In this document: positions 28,757 through 38,493 of the stretch, in pieces
How positions within the stretch are numbered: position 1 is the first letter of the stretch
Layout: the number at the start of each line of letters is the position of its first letter
Assembly: GCA_903869365.1 (NCBI GenBank)
Contig: CAIPYV010000105.1
Coordinates: 1-64,000, forward strand
Reading direction: 5' to 3'
Length of the DNA stretch: 64,000 nucleotides
DNA from: an uncultured Chlorobiaceae bacterium
Lineage (GTDB): Bacteria > Bacteroidota > Chlorobiia > Chlorobiales > Chlorobiaceae
Made by a program: the position numbers and the translations under genes
Notes under the pieces: generated by a model
The model's database searches: none
What the model was told of the DNA's origin: nothing
The model's input: only the letters and a program-made list of their open reading frames with translations

Positions 28757-29857
28757 TTATTGAGCGTACAGCACCTCGAACTGTCCTGTACCGCCTTTAC
28801 AGACATGCTCAACCCAACGAGCATACGCTCCGCCGCTCCAGCGATATTCCTCAAGGTTCTGGGAACGGTACTGAGGTGCTGCATAACGGACTTTATATCC
28901 TTTAGGAAGAACAATCTTGAGCTGGGTATCAACCGTAAAGTCGTTGAACTTTCCTACCATGCCGTGGTGTACCAGCGGAATAAGAGGATGGTTCAGGATT
29001 CTGCGCAGACCGCCGCCGGCATCAACTGAAACACCCGGAAAATCACCGTCTACTTTCACTTCGATACCCTGGGAGTCGGAACGGAAACCAGCTTCTACTG
29101 ATGCAGGTCTGGTAAGTTTGTCAGCCGGGAAAAGTTCTGCCCAGCGAGCAATAGAGTCAACAATACCTGATCCACCATGTGAGAAACGCCATCTTGTAAC
29201 ACCAACAGGTCCTTTTTCGCCGCTCTGAGTACCAATGCTGTTTACTTCAATTTTTGAAATTCTCTGACCGCCTTCGTTCAGTGCTGTAAAGGCTGGTCCG
29301 ATAAACCAGAACTCGCGAATCCAGTCGTTGAATGAACCAGTTGTCTGGAGGGCCTTCAGTGTGCCTTCCCAAGTGTCGATAACATCAGGATTGTCAAGAG
29401 GCACTTTCATGATAATGTCGTGGAACTGACGTCCTTGCATGTAGATCGGGTTCGGGACATTTCTGCGGACTGCGTCAGAGCGGTAGTAGAAAAGGTTGAC
29501 AACGGAGCCTTCAAAGGAAAAACTGTGGGAGAAATCGCCTACGGTAACAGAACCTTCACCGACACAGATTCTTCTTTCTTTTGTTTCATTGGCAATGTCA
29601 GCCTCGACAACCAGCTTGTTTTTTGTGCTGTCAACAATTGATTCAATAACAGCCGAAAACCTTACGAAGCCTTTTGCCGGATCGAGAGGTTTCACATTGA
29701 TTTTGATGTTACAGTCAGCTGGAAGCAAGGGTAGTGCCGGGGGCACGTTAACCTTGGCCCGGCATTTTACTTTGCCCCATGAGCTGGAACCACCCTCGAG
29801 AATGATTTCGTAATCCGAGTGTGCTGTGGTTGCGTCTTTAGTGCCGAAAAGAGCCAT
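28757..29857 (-). CDS. fmoA: Fenna-Matthews-Olson bacteriochlorophyll a protein
   Basis: The 366-residue protein is full length and collinear with known FMO. It forms a trimer that carries excitation energy from the chlorosome baseplate to the type I reaction centre. Bacteriochlorophyll ligands are visible as His111 (FSHSFSFEG), His146 (GRQFHDIIM) and the His pair in PLVHHGMVG; HPLIP supplies another. The N-terminus ALFGTKD is typical after Met removal. No signal peptide is present, as expected for a cytoplasmic-side protein. A strong AAAGGAG ribosome site precedes it. The gene is monocistronic, with an AT-rich upstream region shared with lnt. It is the best taxonomic marker in the window. 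Confidence 0.99.
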   Translation of the reverse strand: MALFGTKDATTAHSDYEIILEGGSSSWGKVKCRAKVNVPPALPLLPADCNIKINVKPLDPAKGFVRFSAVIESIVDSTKNKLVVEADIANETKERRICVGEGSVTVGDFSHSFSFEGSVVNLFYYRSDAVRRNVPNPIYMQGRQFHDIIMKVPLDNPDVIDTWEGTLKALQTTGSFNDWIREFWFIGPAFTALNEGGQRISKIEVNSIGTQSGEKGPVGVTRWRFSHGGSGIVDSIARWAELFPADKLTRPASVEAGFRSDSQGIEVKVDGDFPGVSVDAGGGLRRILNHPLIPLVHHGMVGKFNDFTVDTQLKIVLPKGYKVRYAAPQYRSQNLEEYRWSGGAYARWVEHVCKGGTGQFEVLYAQ

Positions 29858-29865
29858 AATGAGTT

Positions 29866-29872
29866 CTCCTTT
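29866..29872 (-). promoter_or_regulatory. Strong ribosome binding site of fmoA
   Basis: On the minus strand AAAGGAG ends 8 bases before the ATG. Most genes in this window lack such a good site, consistent with high FMO synthesis. Confidence 0.75.
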
Positions 29873-30098
29873 TTCTGATGGCGTTGAAATTGGAAATTTT
29901 CAGGAAAGTACTTGGAGATTATTCCTGTTAAATAACAGATTAGAATAAATTTAAAGAATAAAAATCAATAATTAAAGTAAAATATGTTTGAATACGATTA
30001 TCTCTTTCCCTAAGGAAACTTATACTTTCAGTAGTTTCCGGTTTTGGGGGATGTTTTTTATTTCTTTTTTTCCAGATGTTAAATTTTTTGATCATCAG

Positions 30099-31718
30099 AT
30101 GACCTCATTTTCTCGGACAATAACTCAGCTTGGTCACTCCCGTTACTCAGCATCCGTTTTGAGTGGAGTTCTTCTCGGTGTGTCGTTTCCTTCCTATCCG
30201 TTTATCCGTCTTGAACTACTGGCATGGTTTGCGTTTGTACCGCTTCTTCTATCCCTTCGTACCGTAGAGAGAGCTGGGGAACTGTTTCGACGGCTCTATA
30301 TAACCATGCTGCTCTTTTGTTTGATCAGCCTCTGGTGGGTCACTCTTGCGACATTGCCGGGAGGAGTTCTCACCATTGTAGCTCAAGCTTTGTTTCTGAC
30401 GGTGCCACTCTTTGTTTTTTATCTGATAAAAAAAATGGCAGGGTTCCATTTTGCACTTTTTTCTCTTCCTTTTTTGTGGGTTGCGTGGGAATGGGCCTAC
30501 ATGCAGCAGGATCTCTCTCTCGGATGGCTTACTCTTGGAAATTCCCAGTCTAACCTGAATCTCATGATTCAGTATGTCGATTTTACGGGTGTCTGGGGTG
30601 TAAGTTTCTGGCTGCTCTGGTTTAATGTGCTGATTGTCCTGGCAGTGATCGGCAGCCGTAAGGATGTTTTTCGTTCTGTCGCCATCATGGCGCTTATGAT
30701 TCTGGCTCCTCTGCTCTATGCTTCAGCGGTATTTCATCGGCAGGCTCCGTTGACTGGAGAGAAAAAGTTGCTCCGTGTTACTCTTATTCAGCCGAATATA
30801 GATCCCCATGAAAAATGGGTAAGGAATAACAGTGCAGATATGATGGAGCGGTATTACCGTATGACCAACAGAGCTGTCCGTGAAAATAGGCCTGATCTGG
30901 TGATATGGCCGGAAACAGCTATTCCCTTCTATATACTCGACAGACCCTATGCCGATGATCTGCAATCCCTTCGGATATCCCTACGAGGCTGGAATACTGC
31001 ACTGTTGACCGGCTTTTCCGATATCATCTACTATCCTGCCGGGGGTCAGCCGAATCCTGAACATCCCGGGAATAACGATCCTTTGATGAATCGTGTTTTT
31101 GAGACCTATAATGCCTCAATGCTCCTTGAACACGGCAATGGTGTCCCTCAGATATATCGAAAGATGCGCCTTGTTCCATTTGCAGAGCGGGTACCCTATG
31201 TTGAGTATATACCATGGCTCGGTCATTTAACATTTTCTCTTGTTGGGATCAATGGATGGGGAAAAGGTCGAGATACTACCATCATGCAGCTTCATTCTTC
31301 AAGATATGGGAAGGTGAACATCGCCAACATTATCTGCTATGAATCCATTTTTCCCACTCTTGTTACCGAGTTTGTCCATAAAGGAGCACAGGTTCTAACG
31401 CTTGTGACAAACGATGGGTGGTATGCAACCTCTTATGGCCCTTATCAGCATTTAGCCATCGGCAGGATGCGATGTATAGAGAACCGCCGGGCAATGGCAC
31501 GGTGTGCAAATACTGGACTTACAGTTATCATCAATAAGTATGGTTCTATAACAGCCGAAATACCATGGTGGAGGGAGCAAACATTAACTGCTGAACTGCC
31601 CCTTGAGAGTGGCATGACCTTCTATACCAGCAATCCAGATCTTCTTCCGAAAACCGCAGCAGCAATCTCGGCAGGATTACTGCTGATCGCGTTTTTCAAA
31701 AAAAACATCTCATCATGA
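30099..31718 (+). CDS. lnt: Apolipoprotein N-acyltransferase
   Basis: The protein has 539 residues from the ATG at 30099; the track start is a TTG 37 codons upstream and another ATG lies at 30051, so the N-terminus is uncertain. Six to seven N-terminal membrane helices lead into a periplasmic nitrilase domain. The Glu-Lys-Cys triad is seen in VIWPETAIPF, IYRKMRLVPFAERVPY and ANIICYESIFP. It adds the third acyl chain to lipoproteins in the inner membrane, the step before Lol export; lolD is encoded elsewhere in the window. Confidence 0.92.
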   Translation: MTSFSRTITQLGHSRYSASVLSGVLLGVSFPSYPFIRLELLAWFAFVPLLLSLRTVERAGELFRRLYITMLLFCLISLWWVTLATLPGGVLTIVAQALFLTVPLFVFYLIKKMAGFHFALFSLPFLWVAWEWAYMQQDLSLGWLTLGNSQSNLNLMIQYVDFTGVWGVSFWLLWFNVLIVLAVIGSRKDVFRSVAIMALMILAPLLYASAVFHRQAPLTGEKKLLRVTLIQPNIDPHEKWVRNNSADMMERYYRMTNRAVRENRPDLVIWPETAIPFYILDRPYADDLQSLRISLRGWNTALLTGFSDIIYYPAGGQPNPEHPGNNDPLMNRVFETYNASMLLEHGNGVPQIYRKMRLVPFAERVPYVEYIPWLGHLTFSLVGINGWGKGRDTTIMQLHSSRYGKVNIANIICYESIFPTLVTEFVHKGAQVLTLVTNDGWYATSYGPYQHLAIGRMRCIENRRAMARCANTGLTVIINKYGSITAEIPWWREQTLTAELPLESGMTFYTSNPDLLPKTAAAISAGLLLIAFFKKNISS

Positions 31719-31763
31719 GTTCAAGCAAAGTACTCAGCATGGTTTTTTATACTCACTACTTTT

Positions 31764-32915
31764 TTAAAGTCCGTAAGCTTTAATTTTTCTGTAAAGTGTT
31801 CGCTCAGTAATACCAAGTGCCTTGGCAGTTTTCCGTTTGTTACCAAGACATATTTCAAGTGCATCAGCAATGGATTTTTTTTCTATCTCTTCAAGCGAGT
31901 GTAAAGCTTCGGCTTTGTTTTGTTTGTTGCCTTCTTCTGATACAGTATTCACGCTGGTGTTGACCGGTGGATGAGTTGCTGACCCATCGGGCAGAAGTAG
32001 GGGGATATGAGGTCTTGTTTGAACGAGATGCTGCAGAAGCTGACGGATATCACTTATTTCCTGTCGAAGCTGAATAATACTGCTGTAGATAATCTGGAGT
32101 TCGTTCTTTTCTGATTTGGAGGGATCATGAACAAGGCTTTTGTAGCGGTTTCGTTGAACCAGATGTTTCTCAAGAATTTCCTGGGTGATATATTTCCCTT
32201 TTTCCAGTACAAGGAGAGATTCTATAAGATTTCTGATTTCTCTGACATTTCCCGGCCAGGGATAGCGCATCAGCATCTCTGCAGCATCAGGGCTGAAGCC
32301 TTCAAAGACGATTTTATGCTTGTGTTCAAACTCATGAACAAAAGTTTCGGCCAGCAGAAGAATGTCTTTTCCCCTTTCCCTGAGTGGAGGAATCTGCAGT
32401 TCAACACTGCGAAGGCGGTAAAAAAGGTCTTCTCTGAAATTTTTTTCAGCTACAGCCTGATACATGTTCTTGTTGGTTGCAGCAATGATACGTGCGTCAG
32501 AATAGATAGTCTCCGATGATCCTACCCTTTGGAACTCACCTGTTTCAATAACTCTGAGAAATTTTACCTGCGTTTCCAGAGGCATTTCGCCGATTTCATC
32601 AAGAAAAATAGTACCTCTGTCGGCACTTTCAAAGTACCCTTTTCTGCTTTGCACCGCTCCGGTGAATGCTCCTTTTTCATGGCCGAAAAGTTCTGATTCA
32701 AGAATACCGGCAGGAATTGCACCACAATTGACGGGAATGAAGCTTTTATCGGCACGCAGGCTGTTGGTATGGATAAAACGTGCCAGCACCTCCTTTCCAG
32801 ATCCTGTTTCTCCGATGATCAGTACGGTTATATCGGTTTCTGCAACCTGGAGAGCCAGTTGTTTAAGCTGGGATATCAGGACAGATTGTCCGATAAGGTT
32901 AATCTCTCGTTTCAT
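31764..32915 (-). CDS. Sigma-54-dependent transcriptional activator without receiver domain
   Basis: The protein has 383 residues from the ATG at 32915 (the track start is a TTG eight codons earlier). It opens directly with the AAA+ domain: Walker A GETGSGKE, the sigma-54 contact loop GAFTGA, Walker [12 protein letters not shown], and R-finger region [16 protein letters not shown] linker with a Gln/Leu-rich helix leads to a Fis-type helix-turn-helix ([20 protein letters not shown]). There is no N-terminal receiver, GAF or PAS domain, so activity must be set by level, by a partner, or constitutively. It follows the SPOR gene (36 bp from the ATG). Confidence 0.93.
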   Translation of the reverse strand: MKREINLIGQSVLISQLKQLALQVAETDITVLIIGETGSGKEVLARFIHTNSLRADKSFIPVNCGAIPAGILESELFGHEKGAFTGAVQSRKGYFESADRGTIFLDEIGEMPLETQVKFLRVIETGEFQRVGSSETIYSDARIIAATNKNMYQAVAEKNFREDLFYRLRSVELQIPPLRERGKDILLLAETFVHEFEHKHKIVFEGFSPDAAEMLMRYPWPGNVREIRNLIESLLVLEKGKYITQEILEKHLVQRNRYKSLVHDPSKSEKNELQIIYSSIIQLRQEISDIRQLLQHLVQTRPHIPLLLPDGSATHPPVNTSVNTVSEEGNKQNKAEALHSLEEIEKKSIADALEICLGNKRKTAKALGITERTLYRKIKAYGL

Positions 32916-32951
32916 CAGATTTTTCTGCCTTGAATTCAATACATGCTGCAG

Positions 32952-33725
32952 TTATATGGATGGAACAACAATTGACTTGACCGGCAGTTTTTTTGCTGCA
33001 GTTGTGGCCTCCTCATTTGAAGGATAGTGAGTTTTCAGTTGTACTTTATACATCTGACCTTTCTGGACAATTTCTACCGGGGCATGCTGAGCAATTTCTT
33101 TAGCAAGTGTTTCCGCATTCTTTCGGCTTTCGAAACAACCAAACTGCAGAGTAGAGGTTGTTGGGCCGGCAACAATTTTCTCATCGTTCTGTACATCAGA
33201 CGGTAGCGCGATGTTTGTACTTTGCTTGGCAGAATGCTTTGTTGTATCCTCCTTGACGACTGAAAAACGCTCTGTATTTGAGCTGGTCTTGGATAAATGT
33301 TTTGTTGTGTCCGCCTTGACAACTGAGAGTTGCTGTTTAGCCGAAGATCGCCGAATGGATTGCTTCGGCAAGGATGCAGAGTTATCCAATGCGACGTTAT
33401 AGGCTGCTATTCGTGAGGTGCTGAGCTTATCAATCGCTGGATCAGGATATTCTCTCAACTGTTTTTGGAAAAGTATAATTGCCTGCGGGCCGTCTTCACA
33501 GAGAAGTGCTTCCAGAACTGTTTTTTCAGAGGGAATGGTGACTTTTTGCCGAATATTTTCTAACAAATAAACCTTATCTTCAGCGACATCCCGTTCAATC
33601 TCCTGAGCATAGGAGTGTTCATCGCCTGCATGCAGCACTGTCGGGTGGAAGAGTGCGATAGAAAGCGCAACGCTGAGCGGTAGAGTTTTTTTGCCAATAA
33701 TGTGGATCGCCTTGACAGAAAACAT
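32952..33725 (-). CDS. SPOR-domain periplasmic protein
   Basis: The 257-residue protein has an N-terminal signal-like segment (KKTLPLSVALSIALFHPTVLHAGD; cleavage after HA is likely). A helical region with a short repeat-like part follows (EALLCEDGPQAIILFQKQL). Then comes a low-complexity Ser/Thr/Lys linker with SVVK-DTTKH written twice. The C-terminal SPOR domain (LQFGCFESRKNAETLAKEI, YKVQLKTHYPSNEEA) binds denuded septal glycan strands. It is first in an apparent operon with the sigma-54 activator. A role in division or envelope sensing is inferred. Confidence 0.8.
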   Translation of the reverse strand: MFSVKAIHIIGKKTLPLSVALSIALFHPTVLHAGDEHSYAQEIERDVAEDKVYLLENIRQKVTIPSEKTVLEALLCEDGPQAIILFQKQLREYPDPAIDKLSTSRIAAYNVALDNSASLPKQSIRRSSAKQQLSVVKADTTKHLSKTSSNTERFSVVKEDTTKHSAKQSTNIALPSDVQNDEKIVAGPTTSTLQFGCFESRKNAETLAKEIAQHAPVEIVQKGQMYKVQLKTHYPSNEEATTAAKKLPVKSIVVPSI

Positions 33726-33815
33726 TGGGTTGCGGTTTATTTTTATTTTCTGCGATTCCGTGATTTTCCATCTGTCAATATGCCAAATATTTCTTTATAA
33801 AATTAATTGCATTCT

Positions 33816-34679
33816 ATGCTTCCTTTGTCAGTTAAATCCTTTGCGAAGATCAATCTCGGCCTTCTTATAACCGGTAAACGGGAAGATGGGTACCATACGC
33901 TTGAGACAGTTTTTGCCCCCATCAACTGGTATGATGTCATTGAATTTTCAGACGCTGGAGATATTTCGATGAGCTGTTCAAATGCACAACTTCCGGTTGA
34001 CGACAACAATCTCTGCATCAGGGCGGCCAAATCCCTGCAGAAGTTATCCGGGTGCAACCAAGGGGTGACTATGAAGCTTCATAAACAGGTGCCTTTTGGT
34101 GCAGGGCTTGGAGGTGGCAGTAGTGATGCTGCAACGGTGCTCAGGGTTCTCAATGATCTCTGGCAGGTTAATGCCTCTTCAGCCGATCTGCATCTTCTCG
34201 CTGTCGCTCTTGGCGCAGATGTGCCATATTTTCTTGAAATAAAAGGACTTGCCTATGCCAGAGGTATTGGTGACGATCTTGATGATCTTGGTTTTACTCT
34301 TCCTTATTATATAGTGACAGTTTTTCCTGAAGAACACATTTCAACGGTCTGGGCGTATAAAAATTTTTACCCGCGTTTTGATCGTGAGCTTCCTGATCTG
34401 AAAAAATGTGTAACAGAGTTATCCCTTTCCGGGAAAAAAGAGGTTTTACCGGTTTTTGAAAATGATTTTGAACCAGCTGTTTTTGATCATTTCCCTGCAG
34501 TGCAGCTTGTCAAGTCCACCCTTCTTGGTGCCGGCAGTCTTTTCGCTTCTCTTTCCGGGAGCGGTTCAGCCGTTTTCGGGTTGTTCGACCGGGAGGATGA
34601 GGCCTTGGCTGCCATGAAGCTTCTGCCAGAAGCCTACCGTAGGAGCCTGACACCTCCCGGGTTTTCGATGGAACAGTAG
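33816..34679 (+). CDS. ispE: 4-diphosphocytidyl-2-C-methyl-D-erythritol kinase
   Basis: The GHMP kinase has 287 residues from the ATG at 33816; the track start is a TTG three codons upstream. VKSFAKINLGLLITGKREDGYH carries the catalytic Lys, VPFGAGLGGGSSDAATVL is the ATP-binding glycine-rich loop, and SLSGSGSAVFGLF the third motif. It phosphorylates CDP-ME in the MEP isoprenoid pathway, which supplies bacteriochlorophyll, carotenoid and quinone side chains. Confidence 0.96.
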   Translation: MLPLSVKSFAKINLGLLITGKREDGYHTLETVFAPINWYDVIEFSDAGDISMSCSNAQLPVDDNNLCIRAAKSLQKLSGCNQGVTMKLHKQVPFGAGLGGGSSDAATVLRVLNDLWQVNASSADLHLLAVALGADVPYFLEIKGLAYARGIGDDLDDLGFTLPYYIVTVFPEEHISTVWAYKNFYPRFDRELPDLKKCVTELSLSGKKEVLPVFENDFEPAVFDHFPAVQLVKSTLLGAGSLFASLSGSGSAVFGLFDREDEALAAMKLLPEAYRRSLTPPGFSMEQ

Positions 34680-34692
34680 ACAGTCAGGATGT

Positions 34693-35553
34693 TTATAATC
34701 GCCGCCCCTGAGCAATGATGTCGTTCAGTTCTGCTCCGATGAGTCGTAGATCTTCATCAAGAAAATGGGAGGAGTTCAGTCGGGCGCGTTTGACCTCGGC
34801 AAAATCAAGGACTGCATCTATTGTTTGCGGTTGAAACAGGGGTGCAGCGCAAAGAAGGAGGCCGTCAGGCCCGGTAAGTGATGAGTTCCCCCAATAGGTG
34901 AAGCTGTCTTCATTACCCACACGATTCACACAGGCGACATAGGTGCTGAATAAAAAAGCATAAGTGGTAGCAATGGTCTGCCACTGGGTTACTATAGGTG
35001 GATTACCGCTTCCGGGTGACATGCGCAGAGGGCTTGACATGAGCACGAAGAGCAGTTTTGCTCCCTGATGAGCAAGCAGATAAGGGAGAGATACATGCCA
35101 GAAATCCTCGCAGATTGCTACGCCGATTCGACCAAGTTTTTTGGAATCTATTGCTTTGATCTGCTGACCGGCTGAAAAATAGCGCAACTCTTCAAACATT
35201 CCGTAAGTAGGCAGATAAATTTTTCTATGGACACTGCGACCGGCTCCCTCTTCAAACATAAAAGCGGCATTATAGACGCCGTAATCATCGCTTAATTCTA
35301 TACCCCCGCAGATAATGCAGATTTTCCGGCTGAGCTCACGAAGTGGATCAAGTCGTGAGTCTTCGATATGCATGGCGATATCCTGTGCAGCATCCTGAAC
35401 ATTGTAACCTGTCAAAGAGAGTTCTGGGAACGCTATGGCATCAGCACCTTCCCGTATAGCCTGCTCGATATGGGTGCAGTGCTGAGCAAGATTTTCATCA
35501 AAATTAGCAAGTGTACAGTCTATCTGGGCAATTCGCAGTTTTGCGGTCAGCAT
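34693..35553 (-). CDS. Nitrilase-superfamily carbon-nitrogen hydrolase
   Basis: The 286-residue protein has a complete Glu-Lys-Cys triad in AFPELSLTGYNV, VHRKIYLPTYGMFEE and VAICEDFWHVSLP. The ICEDFW form resembles the glutaminase domain of NAD synthetases, but no synthetase domain is attached here. It may be a stand-alone amidase or glutaminase; the substrate is unknown. The NCS2 purine permease lies 12 bp upstream on the same strand, hinting at nitrogen-compound use. Confidence 0.85.
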   Translation of the reverse strand: MLTAKLRIAQIDCTLANFDENLAQHCTHIEQAIREGADAIAFPELSLTGYNVQDAAQDIAMHIEDSRLDPLRELSRKICIICGGIELSDDYGVYNAAFMFEEGAGRSVHRKIYLPTYGMFEELRYFSAGQQIKAIDSKKLGRIGVAICEDFWHVSLPYLLAHQGAKLLFVLMSSPLRMSPGSGNPPIVTQWQTIATTYAFLFSTYVACVNRVGNEDSFTYWGNSSLTGPDGLLLCAAPLFQPQTIDAVLDFAEVKRARLNSSHFLDEDLRLIGAELNDIIAQGRRL

Positions 35554-35565
35554 CCTTTTTGAGTT

Positions 35566-36867
35566 TTAGTGATAGGGGTAGAAAAGATAGAAGGTAAAAG
35601 AGAATAAGGCGAGTATCCACATGCCTGCACGAACCTCTCTGGCTTTTCCGGTAAAGATTTTCAGGATAACATAAGCAATAAATCCTGCGGTGATTCCGAC
35701 GCCGATATTGAAGGTGAATATCATGAGAACAATCGTAAGAAACGCTGGCAAAAGTTCACTGTAGTCAGTAAAATTAAATTTGGTGACCGACTGCATCATG
35801 AACATCCCGACAACCACCAGTGCCGGGCCGTAGGCATAAGGCGGAACAATGGTAAGGATTGGAGAAAAAAACAGGGCAAAAGCAAAAAGTGCCGCAACGA
35901 CAATTGCTGTAAACCCCGTTTTTCCTCCCTGTTCTATACCGGCTGCGGATTCAATGTAGACGCCTGCAGTTGTGGTTCCGAAAATTGATGCGGCAATGGT
36001 TGAAAGCGCATCAACCAGCATCGGCTTTTCAATTTCAGGTAGGTTATCCTCTTCATCGAGCAGGTTGGCCCTTGACGACAATCCAAAAAGGGTACCCATG
36101 GTATCAACAAAATCCATCACGAGCACGCTGGTTATGACGCCTGCGAATCCCCAGGTCAATGCTCCCTGCACATTGATTTTCATAAAGATAGGTGCAATAG
36201 ATGGGGGCATACTGAATACTGTTGCAGGCAGGGGGACAAGACCGGTAAGAAGAAAAGCTGCCGTTGTGGTGGCCATGCCGGCAAGAATAGCACCGGTCAC
36301 CCGCTGTATCAGAAGAACAGCGGTAATAAGCAGTCCACCCAGGCTCAGGAGTACGGGAAGTTTTGCGATATTTGCCAGTTGGACAGGTGCTCCTGGAACA
36401 CCAAGAGTGATGAGTCCCATGTCATTCAACCCTAAAAAAGCGAGGAAAAGTCCTATACCTACTGAAAAACTGTGTTTAAGCGTTCCGGGAATGGCTTTGG
36501 CCAGCCATTGACGCAGGCCGCCGAGAGTGATCAAGGTAAAAAGAATGCCACTGATAAAGATTGCCGCCATTGCTGTCTGCCATGAATAGCCGAGCGTGTG
36601 AACAACAGTATAGGCTATAAAGGCATTTTCACCCATGTAGGGAGCTACGGCAAAAGGGCGCTTGGCATAAACCCCCATCAAAAGGGTTCCGAATATCGAC
36701 GTAAGAATGGTTGCCGTCATCGAGGCCTCTTTGGGGATACCTGCCGCAGCAAGGATCGCCGGATTGACAATGATGATATAGGAGAGAGTGAAAAACGTTG
36801 TGATGCCGGCCAGTGTCTCCTGCCGAAAACTAGTGCCGTGCCTCTTAAAGTCAAAGTAGGATTGCAT
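35566..36867 (-). CDS. NCS2-family (AzgA-like) purine permease
   Basis: The 433-residue transporter has 12-14 membrane helices. ETLAGITTFFTLSYIIIVNP and PYMGENAFIAYTVV are the hallmark N-terminal motifs of AzgA-type hypoxanthine/guanine/adenine permeases. GTTTAGVYIESAAGIEQGGKTG is the conserved central substrate-site motif. It probably imports purine bases by proton symport. It is first gene of a pair with the nitrilase. Confidence 0.93.
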   Translation of the reverse strand: MQSYFDFKRHGTSFRQETLAGITTFFTLSYIIIVNPAILAAAGIPKEASMTATILTSIFGTLLMGVYAKRPFAVAPYMGENAFIAYTVVHTLGYSWQTAMAAIFISGILFTLITLGGLRQWLAKAIPGTLKHSFSVGIGLFLAFLGLNDMGLITLGVPGAPVQLANIAKLPVLLSLGGLLITAVLLIQRVTGAILAGMATTTAAFLLTGLVPLPATVFSMPPSIAPIFMKINVQGALTWGFAGVITSVLVMDFVDTMGTLFGLSSRANLLDEEDNLPEIEKPMLVDALSTIAASIFGTTTAGVYIESAAGIEQGGKTGFTAIVVAALFAFALFFSPILTIVPPYAYGPALVVVGMFMMQSVTKFNFTDYSELLPAFLTIVLMIFTFNIGVGITAGFIAYVILKIFTGKAREVRAGMWILALFSFTFYLFYPYH

Positions 36868-37079
36868 GATTTATGTCATGTAGTGGTAACAGGCTCCTGA
36901 AAAAGAAGGTAATCATTATGAGTCAAAACAGGCAGTTGTAAATGCTGAAATGCTCAAGATGGATAAAGAGCCGTCAGCATAGTCTTTGGAACACTCTTTT
37001 TTTGTTGAAGAAAGTTATTCGTTATTTTGTTTAAAAAGAAACAAAGAGTTTAACGTCACTCATCAACGGTATCATTGCA

Positions 37080-37688
37080 ATGGAAGTAATTGATCTCAAG
37101 AAGCAGTTGAAACCGCTTTATCAACCTTCCGCCAAATCAGTGGATGTGGTTGATGTTCCCCCTATGAATTTTCTTATGGTTGATGGTGAGGGTGATCCCA
37201 ATACTTCACAGGCATTCTCCGATGCAATTGAAGCTTTGTTTGCACTCTCCTATACCGTGAAGTTTATGATCAAGAAGGGGCCTATGGCAATTGATTATGG
37301 AGTCATGCCTCTTGAAGGTCTCTGGTGGGCTGACGATATGACAAAATTTTCATCTGAAGACAAGTCCAATTGGAAATGGACAGTGATGATCATGCAGCCC
37401 TCTTTTGCTACTCAGGAAATTATTGAAGATGCTCTCGTTGAAGTTAAAAAAAAGAAAAAAATGGATGATCTCTCCAAAGTGCGATTTGAATCCTTTTCGG
37501 AAGGGAAATGCGCGCAAACAATGCACATTGGCCCGTTTTCCGATGAGGGGCCAACGATCGAAAAGCTCCATCACTTCATTGACGCTATCAGTCATCGACG
37601 CGGAAAGCATCATGAAATTTATTTGAGCGATATTCGAAAAGCTGCTCCATCGAAATGGAAAACCATTGTTCGTCAGCCAATGCAGTAA
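37080..37688 (+). CDS. GyrI-like small-molecule-binding domain protein
   Basis: The 202-residue protein is predicted cytosolic. VDVVDVPPMNFLMVDGEGDPNTSQAFSDAI, YTVKFMIKK, PLEGLWWADD and CAQTMHIGPFSDEGPTIEKLHHFI are typical of the stand-alone GyrI-like family (SHS2-related fold). Some members bind or hydrolyse small toxic molecules. No DNA-binding domain is attached. The actual ligand is unknown. It precedes the peroxiredoxin gene by 152 bp. Confidence 0.9.
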   Translation: MEVIDLKKQLKPLYQPSAKSVDVVDVPPMNFLMVDGEGDPNTSQAFSDAIEALFALSYTVKFMIKKGPMAIDYGVMPLEGLWWADDMTKFSSEDKSNWKWTVMIMQPSFATQEIIEDALVEVKKKKKMDDLSKVRFESFSEGKCAQTMHIGPFSDEGPTIEKLHHFIDAISHRRGKHHEIYLSDIRKAAPSKWKTIVRQPMQ

Positions 37689-37840
37689 TGATGAAAGAAA
37701 GAAGTACTGCTCAATTTCCGGAACTCTCTTGATAAAGCTCTTTGTATTCGGTTATATTTTGAAAGAAAGAAAATTGTTTTATATTGGATAAAATTTGTCT
37801 TATATATTTTTTAACCTGATTTCATTGTAAGGAGAATACC

Positions 37841-38431
37841 ATGAGTGTTTTAGTTGGTCGCAAAGCGCCGGATTTTGATGTAGAAGCGGTTGTTAATGGG
37901 TTGCAGTTTGTTGACTCTGTGAAGCTTTCAGATTTCAAGGGTAAGTATGTTGTTCTCTTTTTTTATCCGCTGGATTTTACCTTTGTCTGTCCGACTGAAC
38001 TGCACGCTTTTCAGGACAAGCTTGAGGAATTCCGTAAAAGAAATGTCGAATTGCTTGGTTGTTCTGTGGATTCAAAATTTTCTCATTTTGCATGGCTTAC
38101 TACTCCAAGAAACCGCGGGGGTATAGAGGGAGTAACCTATACGCTTCTTTCTGATATCAACAAGACCGTTTCAGCTGATTATGATGTACTTCTTGAGGGT
38201 GCGGGAATTGCATTGAGAGGTTTGTTTCTTATTGATAAGGAGGGTGTTGTCCGCCACCAGGTTGTCAATGATCTTCCGCTTGGTCGCAATGTGGACGAGG
38301 TACTACGACTTGTTGATGCCCTTCAGTTTACGGAGCAGTACGGTGAAGTCTGCCCGGCAAACTGGAATAAGGGTGATAAGACCATGAAGCCGACTGATGA
38401 AGGCCTGAAGGAGTTTTTTAAGGAGAACTGA
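37841..38431 (+). CDS. Typical 2-Cys peroxiredoxin (AhpC/Prx1 type)
   Basis: The 196-residue enzyme has an AAGGAG ribosome site 8 bp before the ATG. The peroxidatic Cys is in FTFVCPTELHAF and the resolving Cys in YGEVCPANW, followed by the YF-like C-terminal helix region. It reduces hydrogen peroxide and organic peroxides with thioredoxin or a similar donor, useful to a strict anaerobe exposed to air. It appears monocistronic. Confidence 0.95.
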   Translation: MSVLVGRKAPDFDVEAVVNGLQFVDSVKLSDFKGKYVVLFFYPLDFTFVCPTELHAFQDKLEEFRKRNVELLGCSVDSKFSHFAWLTTPRNRGGIEGVTYTLLSDINKTVSADYDVLLEGAGIALRGLFLIDKEGVVRHQVVNDLPLGRNVDEVLRLVDALQFTEQYGEVCPANWNKGDKTMKPTDEGLKEFFKEN

Positions 38432-38447
38432 TATTGTGACGGCCGAT

Positions 38448-38477
38448 TCCCCCGTTTCTTTCATGAAAAGCGGGGGA
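38448..38477 (+). terminator. GC-rich hairpin between the peroxiredoxin gene and proS
   Basis: TCCCCCG and CGGGGGA form a 7-bp stem 16 bp past the peroxiredoxin stop, with partial pairing inside the loop. Neither side is followed by a T-run, so termination is only suggested by position between convergent genes. Confidence 0.4.
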
Positions 38478-38493
38478 TATGGTTGATGAGGTC

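Noticed and set aside
36868-37079. Purine riboswitch or small RNA upstream of the NCS2 permease
   Set aside because: No conserved stems or terminator-antiterminator arrangement could be made out.
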